Source of the DNA: Mycobacterium helveticum
Lineage (GTDB): Bacteria; Actinomycetota; Actinomycetes; Mycobacteriales; Mycobacteriaceae
Assembly: GCF_007714205.1 (NCBI RefSeq)
Contig: NZ_VMQU01000010.1
Span: forward strand, 1 to 64,000
Direction of reading: 5' to 3'
DNA length: 64,000 bases
The notes below the pieces were generated by a model. The model worked only from the letters and a program-made list of their open reading frames with translations. It searched no databases and was not told the origin of the DNA. Every line of letters starts with the position of its first letter. Position 1 is the first letter of the stretch. Both the position numbers and the translations under genes were made by a program. This document shows, in pieces, positions 56,260 to 64,000 of this stretch.

Positions 56260-57380
56260 CAGCGGGACGCCGCTTCGCCGGCCACGTCGCGCAGGAAACG
56301 CGCGGTGACCTCCTGCATCCGCCGGGAGAACACCTGGCCGACGTGGCTGCCGTCATACCAGTGCAACTGCCCGCCCCAGCGTTCCTGTAAGGCGATGGCG
56401 GGCTCGCGCATCGCCATCCGGTCGTGCCACGCCCCCACGATGAGCCGGCGGTGCGGCGGCGGCGCCGGCTCGGTCCTGAGCGGGTCGATGACGGAGGTCA
56501 GCTGTGCAACCTCGCTGGATGCCAACAGTTCCCGGAATCCGTCGCGGGATGCCCCCCAGCGCCCCAAGTGGCGGGCGATCATCGCGTTCAGACCCAGTAT
56601 CGGGGTGTACAGCGCGACCGCGTCGACCTCCCGCTCCAGGTGGGAGACCAGTGCCGCCACCGGGCTGCCCATCGATATCCCCGCCACCACAACGGCGGTG
56701 GCCTGCGGCCGCACCCAGCGCACGACGGCGCGCACCTCCGACACGGCCCGCATCATGCCCGCGACATTGCTCAGGGGATCCATGTCCGGGTACGACGGCC
56801 ACTCGCGGCGCCGGCACCCGTGGCCCGGCTGCACCGGCAGCGCGACGTTGAACCCCAGCGAGCGATGGATCCGGCCGGCGCGGGTCAGCAACAGGTCTTC
56901 CGTGCCGCCCTGACCGGCGCCGTGCACCCAGACGAGCCACGGCCTCGGGCCGTCGCGATGCCGGCACAGGTGGACCACCGCCCCGGCCGGGCCGCCCAGA
57001 CCGTCGGCCTCCAGCGCGGCTGGCAGCGCCGGATCGTGGTCGAACGTCAGCCGCTCGTAGGCCAGGCCCGCGACCCGGCGCCGTCGTGTTGAGGCCGGCC
57101 GCATGGGTGCCGGGTCGGCATGGGCACCGTCGATGCCGAGCGCGGCCAACTGCCGGGCGGCTTCGGTGCAGGCGGTGAGCGGCCGCATGGCCGCGGGAGC
57201 TCCGCCCAGCACCGAAAAGGCGCTCAGCACAACCTCATCCAGCATGACCTCGCCGAACTGGCGCACGCCGCGCGGCGACAACGGATTCCAGCCGGTGGAC
57301 TCGCGCAGTCCCGCCACCGTCCGCGGCAGCACCATCGCCAGCTCACGCGCGGCGTCCGGACCCCTGCTCACCCACGACAT
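56259..57380 (-). CDS. Alpha/beta-hydrolase
   Basis: 373 residues without signal peptide. The strand-loop VHGAGQGG (oxyanion region) and nucleophile elbow GISMGSP are clear, with an Asp and His toward the C-terminus (GAWHDRM and DGSHVGQ). Likely an esterase, lipase or thioesterase of the large mycobacterial family. The ATG at 57380 is preferred; a GTG three codons earlier at 57389 is possible. Leads an operon of hydrolase, SnoaL protein and LLM oxidoreductase. Confidence 0.85.
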   Translation of the reverse strand: MSWVSRGPDAARELAMVLPRTVAGLRESTGWNPLSPRGVRQFGEVMLDEVVLSAFSVLGGAPAAMRPLTACTEAARQLAALGIDGAHADPAPMRPASTRRRRVAGLAYERLTFDHDPALPAALEADGLGGPAGAVVHLCRHRDGPRPWLVWVHGAGQGGTEDLLLTRAGRIHRSLGFNVALPVQPGHGCRRREWPSYPDMDPLSNVAGMMRAVSEVRAVVRWVRPQATAVVVAGISMGSPVAALVSHLEREVDAVALYTPILGLNAMIARHLGRWGASRDGFRELLASSEVAQLTSVIDPLRTEPAPPPHRRLIVGAWHDRMAMREPAIALQERWGGQLHWYDGSHVGQVFSRRMQEVTARFLRDVAGEAASR

Positions 57381-57390
57381 GATGCTCACC

Positions 57391-57585
57391 CTAAACCAGC
57401 TGTGCCGGCTTGAAGCCGATGTATCCGGCGGCCGCGATCTCGTCGCAGCGAGCAACGACCGTGGGAGGCCTCGGCGTGAAAGTTCCCGTCACCTGAAGCC
57501 GATGGACTGCTTCGGCGAGGCCCTGGTCACCTACCGCGACCAGGCTGGCGGGCTGCCCGGGCCGGGCCACCCCTGCTGCCCCCAT
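57391..57585 (-). pseudogene. Possible LLM-oxidoreductase C-terminal remnant
   Basis: An open frame reads GVARPGQPASLVAVGDQGLA and AEAVHRLQVTGT, followed by a helix-like end. The VAVGD-x-x-x-x-A-x-A-V-x-x-L pattern resembles the C-terminal segment of LLM-class oxidoreductases, but no upstream domain remains. Weak call; it may be noise next to genuine remnants. Confidence 0.25.
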
Positions 57586-57654
57586 GGACCGTCAGGCACT
57601 CCGAGCCCGACGGTGTCACGACGTCCGCAACGTCACCCCGATCGACCAGCCGTC

Positions 57655-57787
57655 GACCGCTCACGGGCGCATCACCGAGATCGACGGCAGGAAGATCTTC
57701 GTCTCCGCTAAGATGACGGCCGCCGGTGGCACGCTGCTCACCGAAGCCGGCGGGCTGATGGTCCGACTGCTCCCCCACCAGCCGTGA
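57655..57787 (+). pseudogene. 3' remnant of a PaaI-type thioesterase gene
   Basis: About 44 codons encode HGRITEIDGRKIFVSAKMTA and TEAGGLMVRLLP, the final strands of a PaaI/4HBT hotdog thioesterase. Nothing of the remaining domain is found upstream. The TGA at 57785-57787 overlaps a GTG (57784) that is an alternative start of the next acyl-CoA synthetase, evidence of a former operon. Confidence 0.55.
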
Positions 57788-57795
57788 GAGGCACG

Positions 57796-59448
57796 ATGTC
57801 AGACAGCGCAACAGAATTCACGGTGCCCGCCGTCGTAGCGGCCGTCGCGGCCGCGATTCCCGATCGCGACCTGTTGATTCAGGGCGACCGACGGTACAGC
57901 TACGCGCAGGTGATCGAGCGGTCGAACCGGCTCGCCGCCTACCTGCACTCGCGGGGGCTGGGCTGCCACACCGAGCGTTCCGCGCTGGCCGGGCACGAGG
58001 CCGGCCAGGACCTGCTGGGCATCTACGCCTACAACGGGAACGAGTACGTCGAGGCGTTGCTCGCCACGTTCGCCGCCCGGGTTGCCCCGTTCAACGTCAA
58101 CTTCCGGTACGTCAAGAACGAGCTGCATTATCTGCTCGCGGATGCGGGGGCGAGCGCGCTGGTCTACCACGCGGCGTTCGCTCCGCGGGTCGCCGAGATA
58201 CTGCCCGACCTTCCGCGGCTGCGCGTGCTGATCCAGATCGCCGACGATTCCGGCAACGACCTGCTCTACGGCGCGGTGGACTACGAGGCCGCGCTGGCCT
58301 CCGTTTCGCCGGAGCCGCCACCGGTGCGGCACTCGCCCGACGACCTGTACGTCCTGTACACCGGCGGCACCACCGGTATGCCCAAGGGTGTGCTGTGGCG
58401 CCAGCACGACATCTTCATGACATCCTTCGGCGGGCGTAACCTCATCACGGGCGAGCCCGCACGGTCCGTCGAGGAGATCGTCGCGCGGACCACCGCGGGG
58501 CCGGGCACCACGTTGATGATCCTGCCGCCACTGATGCACGGCGCCGCCCAGTGGAGCGTGATGACGGCGATCAGCACCGGCCAGTCGGTCGTATTCCCCT
58601 CGGTGGTCGACCATTTGGACGCCGAGGACGTCGTTGGAACCATCGAGCGGGAGAAGGTGGCGGTCGTGACGGTGGTAGGCGACGCGATGGCGCGCCCGCT
58701 GGTGGCCGCCATCGAGAAGGGCGGTGCCGACGTGTCGTCGCTGGGCGTGGTCGCCAACGGCGGCGCCCTGCTGACCCCGTTCGTCAAGGAGCGGCTGATC
58801 GAAGCCCTGCCCCACGCGGTCGTCGTCGACGGGGTCGGATCCTCGGAGACCGGGGCGCAGATGCACCACATGTCGATGCCGGGAGCGGTGTCGACGGGCA
58901 TCTTCAACGCCGGACCGGACACCTTTGTGACGGCCGAGGATCTGTCCACCATCCTGCCGCCCGGCCACGAGGGCATCGGATGGCTGGCGCAGCGCGGCTA
59001 CGTTCCGCTCGGCTACAAGGGCGATGCGGCCAAGACCGCCAAGACCTTCCCGGTGATCGACGGGGTCCGCTACGCGGTTCCCGGCGACCGCGCCCGCCAC
59101 CGCGCCGACGGCAGCATCGAGCTGCTGGGCCGCGACTCCGTGACCATCAACTCCGGCGGCGAGAAGATCTTCGCCGAGGAGGTCGAGACCGCGATCGCGT
59201 CGCATCCGGCGGTGGCCGACGTGGTGGTCGCGGGCCGGCCCAGCGAACGCTGGGGTCAGGAGGTGGTCGCCGTCGTGGCGCTGGCCGAAGGCGCACGCGC
59301 CGACGCCGACGAGCTGGTGGCGCACGCCGCGACGTCGTTGGCCCGCTACAAGCTCCCCAAGGCGGTCGTCTTCCGTGCCGCCATCGAGCGCAGCCCCTCG
59401 GGCAAGGCGGACTACCGGTGGGCGCGTGACCAGGCGGTGAATGGCTGA
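57796..59448 (+). CDS. Acyl-CoA synthetase (FadD19-like)
   Basis: 550 residues. ANL motifs: YTGGTTGMPKGVLWRQHDIF, GSSETGAQMH, the hinge GRDSVTINSGGEKIFAEEVE and the catalytic Lys in SPSGKADYRW. Length and the LWRQHDIF segment resemble FadD19-type ligases that activate steroid C24-C27 side-chain acids; this is a resemblance by memory, not proof. The ATG at 57796 or the GTG at 57784 (which overlaps the thioesterase remnant's stop as GTGA) may be the start. A broken P450 and a CoA-transferase follow. Confidence 0.88.
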   Translation: MSDSATEFTVPAVVAAVAAAIPDRDLLIQGDRRYSYAQVIERSNRLAAYLHSRGLGCHTERSALAGHEAGQDLLGIYAYNGNEYVEALLATFAARVAPFNVNFRYVKNELHYLLADAGASALVYHAAFAPRVAEILPDLPRLRVLIQIADDSGNDLLYGAVDYEAALASVSPEPPPVRHSPDDLYVLYTGGTTGMPKGVLWRQHDIFMTSFGGRNLITGEPARSVEEIVARTTAGPGTTLMILPPLMHGAAQWSVMTAISTGQSVVFPSVVDHLDAEDVVGTIEREKVAVVTVVGDAMARPLVAAIEKGGADVSSLGVVANGGALLTPFVKERLIEALPHAVVVDGVGSSETGAQMHHMSMPGAVSTGIFNAGPDTFVTAEDLSTILPPGHEGIGWLAQRGYVPLGYKGDAAKTAKTFPVIDGVRYAVPGDRARHRADGSIELLGRDSVTINSGGEKIFAEEVETAIASHPAVADVVVAGRPSERWGQEVVAVVALAEGARADADELVAHAATSLARYKLPKAVVFRAAIERSPSGKADYRWARDQAVNG

Positions 59449-59454
59449 CCATGG

Positions 59455-59970
59455 CGTCGCGCCGGCATCGCCGTCGGCGGCGTCGTCAACAGCACGAAAC
59501 CGTCGGCGGCACTCGAGGACTACTTCGTCGAACAGATCGACGGTGAAAAGCCCGCGCTACAGGCCGACCGGGAGCTGATCCCTCGGGCGATCGAGGAGGG
59601 CCTGCGCTTCGAAAAGCCGCTGACCACGGTGCAGCGGTTCACCACCGAGGACACGGAACTGGACGGGGTCGAGATTTCGGCGCGCTCGGTCATCGGCGTG
59701 TGCATGGGTTCCGCCAATCGCGACGAGCGGCGCTGGGAGCGTTCCGAAGAGTTCGACATCGTCGGCGACCACGTGCCGCACATCTCCTTCGCCGCCGGGG
59801 AGCACACGTGCCTGGGCCTGCACCTGGCGAGGCTGGAAACCCGAGTCGCAGTCGAGTGCCTGCGCAGCCGGCTGACCCACCTCCGATTGCGCACCGACGA
59901 CGACCCGAACATCCACGGCCGGCCCTTCCGCTCTCCCACCGCACTTCCCGTGACGTTCCGGGCCAAGTAG
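59455..59970 (+). pseudogene. Cytochrome P450 remnant lacking its N-terminal half and I-helix
   Basis: The frame holds an F-G-helix-like piece (SAALEDYFVEQIDGEK), then jumps to the K-helix region (DRELIPRAIEEGLRFEKPL) and continues through CMGSANRDERRW, the heme loop FAAGEHTCLGLHLARLE and the C-terminus. It is closely similar to the intact P450 at 47795-49006 (for example DRxLIPxAIEEGLRFE and CMGSANRDE are shared), and by comparison about 45 residues including the oxygen-binding I-helix and roughly 200 N-terminal residues are gone. No longer functional. Confidence 0.85.
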
Positions 59971-59980
59971 GGTCCCGAAA

Positions 59981-61207
59981 ATGGTGCAGGTTATGGCGGG
60001 CTTCCGGGTCCTGGAACTGGCGCAGTTCACTTTCGTCCCGGCCGCGGGGGCAATCCTCGCCGACTGGGGCGCGGACGTCATCAAGGTCGAGCACCCGGTG
60101 CGCGGCGACACCCAGCGCGGCTTCGTCAACATGGGTGGCGTCCAGCTCGACCCGGAGCGGCATCCGCTGATGGAGCACCCCAACCGGGGCAAACGCAGCG
60201 TCGGGATCGACGTCTCCACGTCGGGCGGTCAGGAGGTGCTCTACGAACTGGCCAGGTCTTCCGACGTGTTCCTGACGAACTACAGGCCCGCACAACGGCA
60301 GAAGAACAAGTTCGACATCGAGCACATCCGCGCGGTGAACCCGGACATCGTCTATGCCCGCGGCACCGCGTACGGCGACAAAGGCGCCGAGCGCGACGCC
60401 GGCGGCTACGACGGCACCGCCTTCTGGACCCGCAGCGGCATCGGGTACGCGCTGACTCCCGCGGAGCTGGGTGCCCCACTGCCGCAGGGGATTCCCGCCT
60501 TCGGCGACTCCATCGGCGGCATGTTCATCGCCGGTGGCATCTCGGCCGCGCTGCTGCATCGCGAGCGGACGGGCGAAGCCCTCGAGCTCGACGTGTCGTT
60601 GCTGAGCACGGCGTGGTGGGCGGCGGGTGCCAGCGTCACGCAGGGCATGGAGACCGGCGAAGTGATGCGCGTCGCGATGCCCGGATCCACCGGCATGTCG
60701 GTGAACCCCTTTTTGGGCAACTACCAGACCTCGGACGGCGGCACGATCAACCTGTGCATCGTGAGCCCGACCGGCTACATCCGCGACACGTTCGAGCACC
60801 TGGGCATTCCCGAGGCGGCCGACGACCCGCGCTTCGCCGACGTGCTGCCGTTGATCCAGAACGCCGACGCGGCAGCCGAACTCATCACCAAAGCCATCGC
60901 CGCCAAGCCCTTCGACCACTGGCGCCGGCACCTGAAGACGATGAAGGGCCAGTGGGCCCCGTTCCAGAGCCTCATCGACCTGGCCGACGACGAGCAGGCC
61001 GTCGCCAACGACATGATCGTCGAACTCCAGACCCCCGGCGGGGGAAAGCCTTTCCGGGTGGTACGCGGACCCGTGCAGTTCAACCACGAACCGCTGGAGA
61101 CGACCAGGGCGCCGCAGGCGTCCGAACACACCGAACTGGTGCTGACGGAGCTCGGCATGGATTGGGACCGCATCGCCGAACTCAAGGAATCGGGAGCCAT
61201 CGCGTGA
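59981..61207 (+). CDS. Class III CoA-transferase (CaiB/BaiF)
   Basis: 408 residues, one family III CoA-transferase domain: FRVLELAQFTFVPAAGAILA, WGADVIKVEHP, YGDKG, and the catalytic-Asp region PAFGDSIGGMF. Moves CoA between organic acids. An ATG at 59993 is an alternative start. Stop overlaps the GTG of the thiolase remnant by four bases. With the FadD and FadE genes it fits acyl-CoA catabolism. Confidence 0.9.
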   Translation: MVQVMAGFRVLELAQFTFVPAAGAILADWGADVIKVEHPVRGDTQRGFVNMGGVQLDPERHPLMEHPNRGKRSVGIDVSTSGGQEVLYELARSSDVFLTNYRPAQRQKNKFDIEHIRAVNPDIVYARGTAYGDKGAERDAGGYDGTAFWTRSGIGYALTPAELGAPLPQGIPAFGDSIGGMFIAGGISAALLHRERTGEALELDVSLLSTAWWAAGASVTQGMETGEVMRVAMPGSTGMSVNPFLGNYQTSDGGTINLCIVSPTGYIRDTFEHLGIPEAADDPRFADVLPLIQNADAAAELITKAIAAKPFDHWRRHLKTMKGQWAPFQSLIDLADDEQAVANDMIVELQTPGGGKPFRVVRGPVQFNHEPLETTRAPQASEHTELVLTELGMDWDRIAELKESGAIA

Positions 61208-61980
61208 CGGACGTGGCCGTCATCGGTGTCGGCCTGCACCGGTTCGGTCGCTTCGAGGGCAAGTCCGCGATGCAGATGGGCGCCGACGGGATCAGGCTGG
61301 GCGACTACGACATCGGGATCGTCATCGGGCTGGACAAGCATCCGCGCGGCGCCTTCACCGAGGACCCGGCGTTGGTGGGCATGCCGCGCTGGTACGCCGA
61401 GAACGGGCAGTACCTGACGACCCAATTCTTCGGCATGAAGGCCAACCGCTACCTGCACGACCACGGCATCTCGCATCAGACGCCGGCCAGGGTGGCGGCC
61501 AAGAACTTCCGCAACGGAGCGTTGAACCCGAATGCGTTGCGCCGCAAGCCAATTTCCGAAAAGGACATCCTCGCCTCGCCGATGCTGAATTATCCGCTCA
61601 CCCAGTACATGTTCTGCGCGCCCAACGAGGGCGCCTACGAGGTCAACACGACTTTCGCGCCGATCGACGAGGACCTCGCACCGACCGTGTACGCAGCGCG
61701 GGCCGCGTTCGAGAAGGCCGGCGTGGCCCCCACCGCCCTCGACGTCATCCAGTTGCAGGACACCGACGCGGGCGCGGAAATCATCCACATGGCCGAGTGC
61801 GGCTTCTGCGCACCTGGCGAGCAGGAAAAGCTGCTGGCCGACGGCGTCACGGAGATCGCCGGTTCGATGCCGGTCAACACCGACGGCGGGCTGATCGCCA
61901 ACGGCGAGCCGATCGGGGCGTCGGGCCTGCGCCAGGTCCACGAAGTCGTGCGCCAACTCCGCGCCGAGGCGGGCGACCTA
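61204..61980 (+). pseudogene. SCP2-type thiolase-like gene with two in-frame deletions and missing end
   Basis: The N-terminus (VIGVGLHRFGRFEGKSAMQM) is joined directly to ADGIRLGDYDIGIVIGLDKH, skipping the roughly 75 residues that hold the catalytic-Cys region in thiolase/lipid-transfer proteins. A second in-frame jump lies after YMFCAPNEGA (before YEVNTTFAP). The later thiolase segments NTDGGLIANGEPIGASGLRQ are normal. The C-terminus is cut at about 61980, where a reversed FadE gene ends. The GTG start overlaps the CoA-transferase stop. Without the active-site Cys it cannot be a working thiolase. Confidence 0.8.
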
Positions 61981-62782
61981 ATGGGTTCGCTGGGCCTCCG
62001 GTGCGTACGCCGGCTTGCCCAGGCCGAGCACGTACTGCGCGATCATGTTGCGGAAGTATGCTCGGCGCGCTCAGGGCCGCTTCCATCCGGGCGGCACTGC
62101 GGCCCAACCGATATGCCACCGACGCGTCGTCGAGGAGCCTGCGTCCGCCGGGACCCCGCTGTGTCACCCTGCCCGCGGCCTTGTCCAGGGCCGTGGCCAT
62201 GAAACCGGCCTGATGCATCATGATCGACACGTCCTGCAGACCGTCGGGGGCGGCCGCCAACGCGCCGTGCTCGACGTTGAGCGGCTCGCGCAACACCGTC
62301 CAGCCGGCGTTCACGTCGCCCAGGCGGTACTTGTCGGCGACGCGCACGTCGCTGTAGTAGACGATGTTGGTGCGGTCGCCGTCGACGGTGCGGATGCCCT
62401 GGATCTCGATGCCCGGGGAGTTCAGCGGAACCAGGAACATCGTCAGGCTCTTGTGCTTGGCGGCGTCGGGGTCGGTGTTGGTGATGAGGAAGACGTACTG
62501 GCAGTTGTGCGCTCCGGTGGTGAACATCTTGGAGCCGTTGATGATCCAGCTCGATCCGTCCGCTTGCCGCACCGCGCGGGTCTTGCAGGTGGCGATGTCG
62601 GATCCACCCTCGGTCCAGGTAGCCGGCGGCACCCAGCGCCAGGTGCACCCCTTCGTCGAAGTTGTCGCCGGTCTCGCGGTCGCGGCGCCTGACCTCGTCG
62701 GTCACCTGCGTGCGCAGGAAATCGCGGGCCTGCTGTAGGAAGTCCCGGTCGTCGGGCGACAGGCTGACTCGTGAGAATCCAC
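61978..62782 (-). pseudogene. Acyl-CoA dehydrogenase (FadE) with internal deletions and frameshifts
   Basis: ACAD pieces are found in order from the GTG at 62782: SLSPDDRDFLQQARDFLRTQ and VTDEVRRRDRETGDNFDEG, then a jump to EGGSDIATCKTRAV, KMFTTGAHNCQYVFLITNTD and KHKSLTMFLVPLNSPGIEI, and finally in another frame AYFRNMIAQYVLGLGKPAYA with a stop at 61978. About 90 residues before the GGSDIAT motif and about 60 near the C-terminus are missing, and a base is lost in the first codons (GTGGATTCTCACG). It begins one base after the stop of an intact FadE, so it was that enzyme's partner subunit. Confidence 0.82.
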
Positions 62783-62783
62783 C

Positions 62784-63830
62784 TCAGGCGCCCTTTCCGC
62801 TTTCCCGGGCGGCAACCAGCTCGCCGACGTACTTGGCGCTGGCACCCGGGTCCCCGCCGGCCAGCGCCCACCCGCGGGCACGCACCAGATACGCCGTCGC
62901 GGCCGCCTCGGCCGAAACACCAAGCCCGCCCTGCACATGCACCGCCATGGTCGCGGCCTTGGCCGCCTCCTCGGCCATGAACACGAAGGCCGAGGGGGCC
63001 AGCTCCGGGCGCTCGTCTGGCTCGTTGTCGAGGAACCAGGCCGCCCGGCGTGCCAGGTTGCGTCCACCCTGCACCGTGATCGCGATGTTGGCCAGCGGGT
63101 GCGAGATGCCCTGCAGCGTCGAGATCGGTACACCCAGCGTGTAGCGGGTCTTGGCGAACTCCGCCGCGATCGCCAGGGCCTGCTCGACCAGACCGACGAG
63201 CGCCGAGGCGGTCAGCAAACGCCACTCATCCAGAGCCCGTTGGTATTCCGCCAGTGCGTCGGGCCCACCGGCCAGCACGGTGCGGTTGTCGGCGGCCGCC
63301 GGATCGACCCACGCCATCGGCAGCCGGCCGATGTTGTCCACCTTCGCCGGGCGGGTGTCGAAGGCCAGGCGCACCACGTCGGCCCCGTCGCGCACGATGA
63401 CCTGGTCGGCGATCGATCCGGCGGGAACGAGCCGGGTCCCGGTGACGCTGTCGTGCTGCGGGTCGAGCGCGGCGAGCCTGGTGCCCCGGACGACGTCGGG
63501 TTCCGCGGCGCCGAGTCGGGCCAGCAGACGGGTCGCGCAGACGTGGTCGACCCACGGCACCGGTGCCAGCGAACGGCCGATCTCCTCGGCCACCAGCGTC
63601 AGGTCGACCAGCGTCGCCCCGTCCCCGCCCGCGGATTCCGGCAGCGCCATCGTCGTTGCCCCCATGGCGCACAGACGCTCCCACAGGTTCTTGTCGAAGC
63701 CGGTCTCCTCGGCGGCGCGCACCGTTTCGATCGGACAGTGCGTCGTGAAGAAGTCACGGTAGGCGGCTTGCAACGCCTCGTGATCCGACGTCAGGCTGTA
63801 GTCGAGCCTGCGCAGTTCGTAACGGTCCAT
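62784..63830 (-). CDS. Acyl-CoA dehydrogenase (FadE), short form
   Basis: 348 residues with divergent N-terminal half and conserved C-terminal ACAD part (FAKTRYTLGVPISTLQGISH, MAVHVQGGLGVSAEAAATAY). This is the accessory-type chain of a heteromeric pair; its neighbour on the same strand (61978-62782) is a decayed FadE. The ATG is two bases from the stop of the next upstream amidohydrolase gene. Confidence 0.88.
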   Translation of the reverse strand: MDRYELRRLDYSLTSDHEALQAAYRDFFTTHCPIETVRAAEETGFDKNLWERLCAMGATTMALPESAGGDGATLVDLTLVAEEIGRSLAPVPWVDHVCATRLLARLGAAEPDVVRGTRLAALDPQHDSVTGTRLVPAGSIADQVIVRDGADVVRLAFDTRPAKVDNIGRLPMAWVDPAAADNRTVLAGGPDALAEYQRALDEWRLLTASALVGLVEQALAIAAEFAKTRYTLGVPISTLQGISHPLANIAITVQGGRNLARRAAWFLDNEPDERPELAPSAFVFMAEEAAKAATMAVHVQGGLGVSAEAAATAYLVRARGWALAGGDPGASAKYVGELVAARESGKGA

Positions 63831-63832
63831 GC

Positions 63833-64000
63833 TCAGCGTTCCTCCTGGCCACCGTAGAAGAATTCTTGCGCGTTGTGGTAACGATAGTTTTCGAGGACGT
63901 CGGCCGGCAGGTCGAGCCCGGCGGCCTCCGGGACGACGCGGCGCATTCTCAGCACCGGCCAGTCGGAGGCGAAGATCACCTTGTCGGGTCCCCGCGTCCG
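63833..64000 (-). CDS. Amidohydrolase-family protein, C-terminal part, partial
   Basis: The last 55 codons of a minus-strand gene that continues beyond the window. They read KVIFASDWPVL followed by RVVPEAAGLDLPADVLENYR and YHNAQEFFYG, the typical amidohydrolase-2 C-terminus with the metal-binding Asp in ASDWP. Adjacent to the FadE pair, so probably the same operon. Resembles the family of the amidohydrolase at 37982-39190, but a different protein. Confidence 0.8.
   Translation of the reverse strand, partial: RTRGPDKVIFASDWPVLRMRRVVPEAAGLDLPADVLENYRYHNAQEFFYGGQEER

Noticed and set aside
61980..62202. In-frame continuation of the thiolase open frame to 62202
   Set aside because: After codon LRAEAGD the sequence is the antisense of the FadE remnant, so the extra residues are not thiolase.

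Overview
The window is high-GC actinobacterial DNA that reads as the chromosome of a non-tuberculous Mycobacterium. The evidence is a 3,086-residue type I fatty acid synthase next to acpS, Mce and Mce-associated proteins, a lipoprotein L,D-transpeptidase, many FadE/FadD/P450 genes and a 13E12-family remnant. The order from about 2.8 to 17.9 kb (L,D-transpeptidase, small DUF3618 protein, bcp, M20 peptidase, acpS, fas, Tat-exported DUF1906 protein) matches, from memory, Rv2518c-Rv2525c of M. tuberculosis. No species is claimed.

Layout. (1) 1-2,821: end of an mce operon (MceE-like tail, MceF-like protein, Mce-associated protein, DUF3298-type secreted protein). (2) 2,823-17,920: conserved core, including a tRNA-Lys and the acpS-fas locus. 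(3) 18,081-26,648: accessory catabolic genes: lipocalin-like protein, aldehyde dehydrogenase with a frameshift, MaoC pair, SnoaL protein, acyl-CoA synthetase, KshA-like Rieske oxygenase, and a divergent P450 with its 3Fe-4S ferredoxin. (4) 26,665-39,190: tandem-fused CoA-transferase, divergent FadR-type regulator and SDR, then a tightly overlapped operon of four FadE subunits and a FadD, a 13E12 remnant, a TetR-thioesterase fusion and an amidohydrolase. (5) 39,202-47,525: DUF421 protein, broken phosphatidylserine decarboxylase, nitrilase-family amidase, PAS/SpoIIE/HATPase/STAS regulator, a FadE pair and two Mce-associated proteins. (6) 47,795-64,000: P450s, SDR, LLM flavin enzymes, carboxyltransferase, FadD, CoA-transferase, FadE and amidohydrolase genes mixed with many decayed genes.

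Function. Regions 3-6 look like catabolism of one or more hydrophobic ring- or chain-containing substrates (sterol-, terpenoid- or aromatic-like). The expected steps are oxygenation by Rieske enzyme and P450s, CoA activation by FadDs and CoA-transferases, dehydrogenation by paired FadEs, hydration by the MaoC pair, and thiolysis. The substrate cannot be read from sequence. Repeated promoter motifs suggest two local regulons: an A/T-rich CTAAAATAGC-like element at four promoters, and a GGTAACNTCATT element at the TetR-fusion gene and the amidohydrolase gene.

The most notable observations are the TetR-hotdog fusion with its paired operator candidate, the shared A/T-rich motif, and an unusual set of genes that keep both ends but have lost their middles (13E12, PS decarboxylase, LLM oxidoreductase, P450, thiolase, FadE). 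Several single-base gaps fall in G/C runs of otherwise intact genes and could be assembly errors rather than mutations.
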